A DNA stretch of 19,012 nucleotides from Nitrosopumilus sp. UBA526. Its GTDB lineage: Archaea; Thermoproteota; Nitrososphaeria; Nitrososphaerales; Nitrosopumilaceae. The notes beneath the pieces are model-generated. The model was not told where the DNA came from and did no database searches. It saw only the letters and a list, made by a program, of their open reading frames with translations. A program made the translations under genes and the position numbers. The stretch lies in assembly GCA_002506665.1 (NCBI GenBank), contig DAXZ01000079.1, positions 3,938 through 22,949 on the forward strand, read 5' to 3'. Of the stretch, positions 7,332-13,626 are shown piece after piece. Each line of letters opens with the position of its first letter. The stretch's first letter is position 1.

Positions 7332-7710
7332 TGACTCATGAAATCAACTATGAGAGACATATGGAGAATAATTCATTTCCATACATAAATCTACGAATAT
7401 CAGATAATCAAGACAATGATTTTGTGCCACAAAAAAGAAAATTGATACGGGTTCATACATAACAGTAATTCCAGAATCCATTGTAGAATATCTAGGTTTA
7501 AAATCTCCAACAGTAATACCAGTCCGTGGATTTGATAGTGATGTTAGAGAATACAAAGCCTATTTTGTAAATATTAAAATTGGTAATGAGACACATCAGT
7601 GTGTCAGAGTACTTGCTCAATCAGATGAAAGAAGAAGAAATGTTCTTGTAGGACGAGATTTAATAAATTTGTGGAACATGAACTTGGATGGAAAACACAC
7701 ACAAAGGTAA
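7331..7710 (+). pseudogene. Retropepsin-like (clan AA) aspartic protease, frameshifted in an A-run
   Basis: From the ATG at 7331 the frame reads ...NNSFPYINLRISDNQ... up to an A-rich stretch at 7431-7440, then hits a stop at 7460. The -1 frame then continues as IDTGSYITVIP, the active-site DTG(S) loop of retropepsin-like proteases. It runs to RRNVLVGRDLINLWNMNLDG, the second conserved region of the fold, and ends at a TAA (7708-7710). No start codon lies in that second frame between its upstream stop (7417-7419) and the DTG motif. One extra A in the six-A run would restore a protein of about 126 aa, normal for single-domain retropepsins that act as dimers. The ATG overlaps the stop of the repaired DUF5678-like gene (TAATG). 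Most likely a pseudogene or homopolymer error; slippage-based expression is possible but unproven. Confidence 0.75.
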
Positions 7711-8168
7711 ATTCACGCCGTTTTCATTAGATGTGTCTATGGTAACTTGATAATTTGTGTTTATTTCTAAATTTATGCTTTTTAAATATTGTATCTCCAC
7801 ATAGTTCATTTCACGGCAACATGTCTCAGATTATCACACATAACATATCCATTTTGGTTCCTGAATATTGTTGCATAATTTGACTCGGCGCTTTGGCCCT
7901 TGAAGATTTGTCTGCACCATATCGCATTTGTTGTCAATCAACAGTATTAGGAATTCATAGTTTACATGTGTTCAAAACTAATGGCGTATGTAAATTATAA
8001 CAAAACAAGACACATCATCCCACTGCACAATACCCAAAAAAACACAGATGTGAGTTAAAAGATTATGCGGTAGGTTTGGAGGGTAGGTAGTGCCCATTGG
8101 AAAACAGTATTTGGTCAAAACATGGCCTTGTAGATTCACTAGGTGCATATCAGAGAAAAGGAACAAAG

Positions 8169-8191
8169 CCCAAACTATGCCGATGTTTGGG
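8169..8191 (+). repeat. 7-bp perfect hairpin
   Basis: CCCAAAC (8169-8175) pairs exactly with GTTTGGG (8185-8191) across a 9-nt loop. It stands in the gene-free stretch upstream of thiC. No T-run follows, so a terminator is not indicated. Confidence 0.35.
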
Positions 8192-8303
8192 TAACACAGT
8201 CAAAAGAACAAAACTCGTCTTTCATACTGTAAAACTCCCTGCCACAATGTCTACATTCTCGTATCGTTCTCATATCATATGTTAGGTAATTATTACATAA
8301 AAG

Positions 8304-8382
8304 ATAGATCGTTTGTCTTAATATAGTACCAAAGAATTATTGCGATCTATATGAACTCGAACTGGATTTCAGACCATATAGA
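8304..8382 (+). repeat. Two overlapping, mutually exclusive inverted repeats upstream of thiC
   Basis: ATAGATCG (8304-8311) pairs with CGATCTAT (8343-8350). TCTATATG (8346-8353) pairs with CATATAGA (8375-8382). The second arm of the first stem overlaps the first arm of the second, so only one can form. This lies 70-150 nt before the thiC TATA-like box, so it would be outside a leaderless thiC mRNA unless an upstream promoter is used. Confidence 0.3.
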
Positions 8383-8451
8383 CCAAGACAGGGTTTGCCA
8401 TAATTTATGCACAAAGATAGGCAGAATCAGAAGATAGTACTTTCACGATTG

Positions 8452-8458
8452 TTTAAAT
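8452..8458 (+). promoter_or_regulatory. TATA-like box of thiC
   Basis: TTTAAAT is centred 28 nt before the ATG at 8483, consistent with a leaderless thiC transcript. Confidence 0.5.
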
Positions 8459-8482
8459 CAGGTAAAAACACATAATGTGTTG

Positions 8483-9808
8483 ATGGCAACTCAGATGACT
8501 TTTGCTAGACGTGGTGTTGCCACTGATGAGATGAGGCAGGTGGCAAAAGACGAGGACGTTTCACTTGAGTGGTTAATTCCAAAGATTGCAAGAGGCTCAA
8601 TTATCATTCCAAGCAATAATGTCAGGCCACAAAAGATTCACAATGTCGGAATTGGCAAAGGCCTCAAGACCAAGGTCAATGTCAACATTGGAACTTCGAC
8701 ACTAAATGTAAATCTCAACGAAGAGATAGAAAAAGCCAAAGTTGCAATAAAGTATCATGCAGATACCATCATGGATCTCAGTGACGGCGGGGATGTCAGA
8801 AATATACGACAGACACTCTTGGATTCTGCACCGATAACTTTTGGAACAGTTCCAATCTATGAGGCATACAACTATGGAGTAGAGGTGCACAAAAATCCCT
8901 TAAACCTGACTGAGGATGACTATCTCAATGCATTTGAGAACAACGCAAAGGACGGGGTCGACTATACCACCATTCATTGCGGAATAACAAAAGCGATTGC
9001 AAAGAGAATCCTCAAAGTACAAAGACATGGAGGTGTGGTCAGCAAGGGCGGAACCATTACTGCAGCATGGATGCTAAAGCATGACAAGGAGAATCCATAT
9101 CTAACTCACTATGATTATCTGTTGGAGATTGCCAAAAAATATGATGTGACATTTAGTCTCGGAGACGCACTGAGACCCGGCTCAATTCTAGACTCTCATG
9201 ATGAGTTACAAGTCCAAGAGATGATAAATATTTCTCAGTTGACAAAACGTGCGCACAGCCAGGACGTACAGGTAATGGTGGAAGGACCCGGTCATGTCCC
9301 ACTAGATCAAGTGGCCGCAAACGTAAAGCTGGCAAAGTCCCTTATCGGCGATGTCCCATACTATGTTCTCGGTCCCCTAGTTACTGATATTGCATCTGGC
9401 CATGATCACATTGCAAGCGCAATTGGGGCAGCAGTATCTGCAAGCGAGGGTGTTGACCTCTTGTGTTATCTCACACCGTCTGAACATCTAGCATTGCCAA
9501 ATGCCGAGGAGGTAAAGGCAGGGCTTATTGCATACAGAATTGCAGCCCATGCCGGAGATCTTGTAAAGATTCGTGACAAGGTTATCAAATGGGACGCAGA
9601 TATGACAGAAGCCAGACGTACTTTGGACTGGGAGAAACAGCTTGCACTATCCATTGATCCGGAAAAAGCAGCAGAGATTCACAGCAGGACTGGGCAACAC
9701 CCTGGAAATAATGTGCCATGTACTATGTGTGGAGGGGCCTGCGTATACATGATGTTGCCACAGCAGAAAAAATACGACAAAGACAAGAATTTACAGCAGG
9801 CTCAATAA
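8483..9808 (+). CDS. thiC: Phosphomethylpyrimidine (HMP-P) synthase ThiC
   Basis: A radical SAM enzyme that rearranges aminoimidazole ribotide (AIR) into the HMP-P precursor of thiamine. The 441-aa length is that of the short archaeal form, without the N-terminal extension of bacterial ThiC. Family features are visible throughout: LSDGGD, TTIHCGI, KGGTITAAWML, FSLGDALRPGS, VMVEGPGHVPLDQ, YVLGPLVTDIASGHDHI and the C-terminal cluster motif PCTMCGGAC. The cysteines are spaced CX2CX3C, whereas the bacterial and plant enzymes have CX2CX4C. The start at ATG 8483 is chosen by TATA spacing; GTG 8477 and TTG 8480 are in frame just upstream. The 3' end overlaps the convergent Nudix gene by 18 bp. It works upstream of the ThiD-ThiN protein encoded at 4992-6275. 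Confidence 0.96.
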   Translation: MATQMTFARRGVATDEMRQVAKDEDVSLEWLIPKIARGSIIIPSNNVRPQKIHNVGIGKGLKTKVNVNIGTSTLNVNLNEEIEKAKVAIKYHADTIMDLSDGGDVRNIRQTLLDSAPITFGTVPIYEAYNYGVEVHKNPLNLTEDDYLNAFENNAKDGVDYTTIHCGITKAIAKRILKVQRHGGVVSKGGTITAAWMLKHDKENPYLTHYDYLLEIAKKYDVTFSLGDALRPGSILDSHDELQVQEMINISQLTKRAHSQDVQVMVEGPGHVPLDQVAANVKLAKSLIGDVPYYVLGPLVTDIASGHDHIASAIGAAVSASEGVDLLCYLTPSEHLALPNAEEVKAGLIAYRIAAHAGDLVKIRDKVIKWDADMTEARRTLDWEKQLALSIDPEKAAEIHSRTGQHPGNNVPCTMCGGACVYMMLPQQKKYDKDKNLQQAQ

Positions 9809-10195
9809 TACATCGTAAAGGCCTGGCACCGTTTTAAAATATTTCAACTCGCCAATACTTGTCCATCTAAAATCAGAATTCTCCCAGTTTAGCCTCACAG
9901 TTGGAGCATTGGCTAGAAACAGAAATGGGAATACCTGCCATTTGTGATCCGGGTACTGGGGGGAGACTAGTACCATCTCCCTAGCAGTATTGACTAGTGT
10001 TATCTGGTCTTTTGCAATTCCAACTTCTTCGAGGATCTCAGTTCTTGCCCTATCAAGCGGTTTCTCATCACCTTCAATAATGCCACTGACTCCTGCCCAC
10101 AGCCCTTTCATTGACCGTACCTTCTCACTCCGCTTGAGAATCAACAGTTTGTCATTGTGTTTGATAAATGATGTGACAATCCTAATTGTGCGCAT
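9791..10195 (-). CDS. Nudix hydrolase, last gene of the aroC unit
   Basis: A 134-aa single-domain Nudix protein, expected to hydrolyse a nucleoside diphosphate linked to some moiety. The Nudix box runs from Gly38 to Ile60. Counting GX5EX7REUXEEXGU, all key positions match (E44, E53, E56, E57, G59) except that the Arg before the first Glu of the REUXEE core is Thr52. That Arg normally orients the catalytic Glu, so activity may be altered. The N-terminal strand and the aromatic-rich C-terminus are usual for MutT-like sanitising or housekeeping enzymes. The gene starts 6 nt after the tyrA stop and is probably co-transcribed with it. The substrate cannot be told, and no direct role in tyrosine synthesis is implied by position alone. 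Confidence 0.88.
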   Translation of the reverse strand: MRTIRIVTSFIKHNDKLLILKRSEKVRSMKGLWAGVSGIIEGDEKPLDRARTEILEEVGIAKDQITLVNTAREMVLVSPQYPDHKWQVFPFLFLANAPTVRLNWENSDFRWTSIGELKYFKTVPGLYDVLLSLL

Positions 10196-10201
10196 GACTG
10201 T

Positions 10202-11053
10202 CTATCGTTCAACTGCTTTTACCATTTTTGTTAGTTTTTTGTATGACTCGGCAGTATCAGTATGCTCGGCAAGTCTCTCCTGGCATTCTTTGATATAGTT
10301 TACCACTTCTTCTGTCTTTGATTCCTGAACAGATGTCAGCAGCCGTCCAATGTCCTTCCAGAGTTCTTCGGCCACACGACGAATCTCGGGGTTTGCAATG
10401 ATTGTCTCAATCAGTTCTGGAGACTCTGTCATTATGCTTTCTGCCAATGTCTTTTGTACCCTAAAGGTCGTTCCAGACATTTTTTCTGTAAGGTTTACCT
10501 TTTCATCCTTTGAGATGATGTTTGCAAAGACTAGATTCACCAGATGGGTCAATCCCAGAATTACTGCAATCTTTTTGTCGTGCTCAGCGGCATCTATTGT
10601 AACAAAGTTTGCTCCTGCAAATAGTGTCTTTGCAACGCTTAGTTCCTTTTTGGCATCCCGTATTGGAACAGATATTATATTCTGGCCCTTGATTGTCTTG
10701 ACACCCGGACCAAACATTGGATGTATGCATATAGGATTGATCTTTGTTGGCATTTTTGATAGTGATGAGGACACCTTGGACTTTTCAGATGAGATCTCAA
10801 TAAGATATGTCCCCCGTTTCATCTCCTTTGCAATGAGTCGTATTATCTCTGGCGTCCTTCTAGTAGGAGTACACAAGATGACATAATCTGCCTTTAAGAT
10901 TCCGCCTACTAGTGATTCTGATACGATGATGCCCCGTCCCTGAACCTTGTTCTCTGAATCATATCCTGTAACCTCAAAACCTACACTGGCAAAGTACTTT
11001 GCAAACCACTGGCCCATCTGGCCTCCTGCACCGATTATTGTTATCTTTTTCAT
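10202..11053 (-). CDS. tyrA: Prephenate/arogenate dehydrogenase
   Basis: Oxidatively decarboxylates prephenate (to 4-hydroxyphenylpyruvate) or arogenate (to tyrosine) with NAD(P). The 283-aa protein has an N-terminal Rossmann motif, IIGAGGQMG (residues 6-14), with the acidic YDSE after strand 2 (Asp32) suggesting NAD preference. HPMFGPG (111-117) and GLTHLVN with His170 follow; these are family signatures around the active site. It is monofunctional, because the chorismate mutase is fused to the neighbouring aminotransferase. Its ATG overlaps the stop of that gene in an ATGA junction, so the two are translationally coupled. Whether the substrate is prephenate or arogenate depends on the specificity of the upstream aminotransferase. 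Confidence 0.93.
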   Translation of the reverse strand: MKKITIIGAGGQMGQWFAKYFASVGFEVTGYDSENKVQGRGIIVSESLVGGILKADYVILCTPTRRTPEIIRLIAKEMKRGTYLIEISSEKSKVSSSLSKMPTKINPICIHPMFGPGVKTIKGQNIISVPIRDAKKELSVAKTLFAGANFVTIDAAEHDKKIAVILGLTHLVNLVFANIISKDEKVNLTEKMSGTTFRVQKTLAESIMTESPELIETIIANPEIRRVAEELWKDIGRLLTSVQESKTEEVVNYIKECQERLAEHTDTAESYKKLTKMVKAVER

Positions 11054-12420
11054 TGATTATCACTCACCATGTCACGTAGTATATTCATTCCCTCTATCAA
11101 TGTATTCTCGTCCTGAGATGCAGATATTCTAACAAAGTTCCCATAGTCTCCAAATCCCTCCCCGGGAGCTACAGCTAGTCCCCTCTCTAGTGCACTGTTG
11201 GCAAATCTGACCCCGTCAAATCCCTCCTGATTTACCCTTGCAAAGAGGTACATTGCACCGTCAGGAATCACAAAATCTAGTCCGATCTCATTTGCTTTGC
11301 GTGTCAACACATCTAGTCTGTCTTGTACCGTATTAGTATTGCTAGATATGTCCGCTTTTAGTGCCTTCATGGCTACGTATTGCATCGGTTCTGAGACATT
11401 TGTAAGACATAATGCCTGCAATTTTGCCATCTTTTCGATGATTTTACAGTCTGCAATTGTATATCCTATCCTGAATCCCGTCATTGCGTGAGACTTTGAG
11501 AATGACTGGGTTACGATGCTCTTCTCATAGTCATAACAGAGAACACTCTTTGGGCTGGTCTTGGCATACTGGCAATAGATTTCATCACTTAGTATGTAAA
11601 GACTGGCTTTTCTTGCCAGGGTTATAATGTCGTCTTGCAGTGTTTGGTTTAGAATTTTACCTGTAGGATTGTTTGGATAGTTTAGCACCAGCATCTTGGT
11701 GTTTGGGTTTATGAGGGCATTTATCTGCGCCAATGTGGGCTCCCATCTGTTCTCAAGTGTGGTACTGATTGTCCTGACTTTGATTCCTGAATTTAATGCG
11801 CAGTCCTTGTAGGCAGGCCATGCAGGCTCGATTACAATCATCTCATCACCGGGATTCAGGAGTGTTGTGATTGCAGCATAGATTGAGAATCTTGCGCCCG
11901 GACTGACAAGTATATTATCAGGTTTAATATCTACGTTGAATCTTTCTGAGGTATGTCCTGCAAGTGTCTGTCTGAATGCAGGCATTCCTGTTGCTTGACC
12001 ATACTTTAGAAATCCCTTCTCAAATACCTCCCCTAGCGCTTTTTTTACAATATCAGGCGGCATAAAGTTTGGCTCGCCCACCTCCATGTGGATGATCTTC
12101 TTTCCCTGGGATTCAAGTGACTTTGCCTTTGCAAAGATTGAGAGATGTGTCTGTTTGTTTGTCTGTTGGACTTTGATTGACTCGTTTAAGAGAAGGTTTA
12201 GGAATCTTGTGGCAATCGCCTCATCTAGCCCAATATTATTACACAGTGTAATCACACTTGCACGCAAGCTGTCTTCTCTTGCCTCATCGGCAATCCCCTT
12301 TCCCATATTTTTTTTAACTTGTCCTATCTCCTTTGCAATATCTGTTCGAGTATTTAGTAACTCTATAATCTTTAGAGTGACCTCATCCATCCTATCTCGA
12401 AGAACATCAATGTCTGACAT
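11050..12420 (-). CDS. Fusion of AroQ-type chorismate mutase and class I/II aminotransferase
   Basis: A 456-aa two-domain protein. Residues 1 to about 87 are an all-helical AroQ chorismate mutase. The active-site set is visible as LRDRMD, TRTDIA, GQVKK and ADEARED, corresponding to the catalytic Arg, Arg, Lys, Asp and Glu of the E. coli domain, with a terminal VQQ. From about residue 93 follows a fold-type I PLP aminotransferase of the aspartate aminotransferase superfamily: GEPNF, NYPNNPTG (Asn251), SDEIY (Asp279, Tyr282), the Schiff-base lysine in SFSKSHAMTGFRIGY (Lys309), and FVRIS near the end. The ATG at 12420 follows the aroC stop by one base (TAACATG). An upstream in-frame ATG at 12468 would overlap aroC by 47 bp and add unrelated residues, so I rejected it. 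The fused enzyme would make prephenate and transaminate prephenate or the arylpyruvates. Confidence 0.93.
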   Translation of the reverse strand: MSDIDVLRDRMDEVTLKIIELLNTRTDIAKEIGQVKKNMGKGIADEAREDSLRASVITLCNNIGLDEAIATRFLNLLLNESIKVQQTNKQTHLSIFAKAKSLESQGKKIIHMEVGEPNFMPPDIVKKALGEVFEKGFLKYGQATGMPAFRQTLAGHTSERFNVDIKPDNILVSPGARFSIYAAITTLLNPGDEMIVIEPAWPAYKDCALNSGIKVRTISTTLENRWEPTLAQINALINPNTKMLVLNYPNNPTGKILNQTLQDDIITLARKASLYILSDEIYCQYAKTSPKSVLCYDYEKSIVTQSFSKSHAMTGFRIGYTIADCKIIEKMAKLQALCLTNVSEPMQYVAMKALKADISSNTNTVQDRLDVLTRKANEIGLDFVIPDGAMYLFARVNQEGFDGVRFANSALERGLAVAPGEGFGDYGNFVRISASQDENTLIEGMNILRDMVSDNQ

Positions 12421-12421
12421 G

Positions 12422-13519
12422 TTACAGTACCGGTTTGATTGTTCCAGATAAGAGTGCGTGATCTGCAAGTGTCAATGCCACAAGCGAGTCCACTACAGGC
12501 GGAGCTCTTGGTACTACACAGGGGTCATGTCTTCCTCTGACCCGGAGAATTGTCTCTTTTTTTGTCTTGATGTCCACAGTCTTTTGTTTTTGGGCAATAG
12601 ATGACGCCGGCTTGAATGCAATTCTCATGGTAATTGGCATTCCGTTTGAGATGCCTCCTAGAATTCCCCCTGATCTGTTAGTTTCTGTGACTATTTTTCC
12701 TCTCCTCACAACATACAAGTCATTGTTCTCTGAACCACAAAGTTCTGACCCCATAAATCCGGAACCAAACTCTATTCCCTTCACTGATGGAATTGAAAAT
12801 ATTGCCTTGCTCAAGTCTGATTCTAGCGAACCAAATATCGGTTCTCCTAGTCCTACTGGAACATGAGTCGTAACTGATTGGATTATTCCTCCAAGGGAAT
12901 CACCTCTCTTTTTTGCATCAAGAATACCTGCTCTCATCAGCTTGGCAGTCTTATTGTCTGGACATCTGACCTCATTTTTGTAGATTAGTCTGGCCATCTT
13001 TGCATTAAATTTTTCCTCCATCTTTATTTTTCCAATCTGTGATGTAAACGAGTTTGTCTTGATGCCTAGTGTCACTCTGAGTAGTTTTATTGCAATGGCA
13101 CCCCCCATCACATGTGTTGCAGTAAGTCTTCCAGAGAACCGTCCGCCTCCGCGATAATCATTGAGGTGATTATATTTTATCATTGCGGGATAGTCTGAAT
13201 GACCAGGTCTGAGTTTTGTCCTCAGGGCATCATAGTCTTTTGATTTTTGATCACTGTTTTGTATTACCATCGTGATTGGGGCGCCTGTGGTGTGTCCCCT
13301 AAAGACTCCGGAGATAATTTCAACGATGTCCTTCTCCTTTCTTTGAGTTGAGATCTGGTTCTGTCCTGGCCGTCTAAGATCCAGCATCTTTTGGATCTCT
13401 TTTTCATCAATTTCTAGTCCTGCCGGACATCCATCTAAAACTGCACCTATTGTCTTTCCATGACTTTCGCCAAAACTTGTTAGAACAAGACGCTGACCAA
13501 TGGAATTTCCTGACAACAC
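12422..13519 (-). CDS. aroC: Chorismate synthase
   Basis: Converts EPSP to chorismate with reduced FMN, the last common step to aromatic amino acids. The 365-aa product carries GNSIGQ at the start, SFGESHG (residues 15-21), RRPGQN, RPGHSDYP, DYRGGGRFSGR and RGRHDPCVVPR, all chorismate synthase signatures, and has the usual family length. The start is not ATG: either GTG at 13519 or TTG at 13516. A TATA-like element at 13539-13546 puts the transcript start at about these codons, so the mRNA is probably leaderless. The gene begins a unit with CM-aminotransferase (1-nt gap), tyrA and the Nudix gene, and is separated from aroA by 107 bp containing this promoter. Confidence 0.96.
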   Translation of the reverse strand: MLSGNSIGQRLVLTSFGESHGKTIGAVLDGCPAGLEIDEKEIQKMLDLRRPGQNQISTQRKEKDIVEIISGVFRGHTTGAPITMVIQNSDQKSKDYDALRTKLRPGHSDYPAMIKYNHLNDYRGGGRFSGRLTATHVMGGAIAIKLLRVTLGIKTNSFTSQIGKIKMEEKFNAKMARLIYKNEVRCPDNKTAKLMRAGILDAKKRGDSLGGIIQSVTTHVPVGLGEPIFGSLESDLSKAIFSIPSVKGIEFGSGFMGSELCGSENNDLYVVRRGKIVTETNRSGGILGGISNGMPITMRIAFKPASSIAQKQKTVDIKTKKETILRVRGRHDPCVVPRAPPVVDSLVALTLADHALLSGTIKPVL

Positions 13520-13538
13520 AATATAAGAGCTAGTCGAT

Positions 13539-13546
13539 GTTTATAA
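13539..13546 (-). promoter_or_regulatory. TATA-like box of the aroC unit
   Basis: It reads TTATAAAC on the minus strand, centred 24 nt before GTG 13519 and 27 nt before TTG 13516. It lies in the 107-bp aroA-aroC gap and splits the aromatic cluster into separate units. Confidence 0.55.
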
Positions 13547-13626
13547 TAGTAATCCCGGGGGTAGCTGCAGTTGCTGTGCTAGGTCAATATCTATGAAATG
13601 TACTTTTACCCAAGTATCGCCATAAT

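Larger units (their letters stand above)
7711..8451. other. Long gap without a convincing gene
   Basis: About 740 bases between the cassette and the thiC promoter. Both strands have only short open frames (for example 7660-7809 minus, 7978-8166 minus, 8097-8285 plus) with no family-like motifs. I see no tRNA, no TPP-riboswitch core (no CTGAGA-type element) and no recognisable RNase P or SRP RNA. It holds several short inverted repeats: 7961-7967 with 7988-7994, 8169-8175 with 8185-8191, and two overlapping stems at 8304-8382. It may be decayed accessory DNA or an unannotated non-coding RNA locus. Confidence 0.5.

Noticed and set aside
7660..7809. 49-aa minus-strand ORF beginning MNYVEIQYLKSINLEINTNY, antisense to the protease gene end
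   Set aside because: Protein-like in appearance, but very AT-rich, overlaps the well-supported DTG frame by 51 bases, and has no promoter at the expected distance.
7978..8166. 62-aa minus-strand ORF in the same gap
   Set aside because: No motif, overlaps the other spurious frame, hydrophobic and His-rich composition typical of random frames.
8097..8285. 62-aa plus-strand ORF in the gap upstream of thiC
   Set aside because: TTG start, no promoter or ribosome site, no recognisable motif, and unusual composition.
8286..8476. TPP riboswitch for thiC
   Set aside because: None of the conserved core elements of the THI element is present, and thiC appears leaderless.
12421..12468. Upstream ATG (12468) as the start of the chorismate mutase-aminotransferase
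   Set aside because: The added 16 residues fall inside the aroC coding sequence and precede the natural AroQ start; ATG 12420 directly after the aroC stop fits better.
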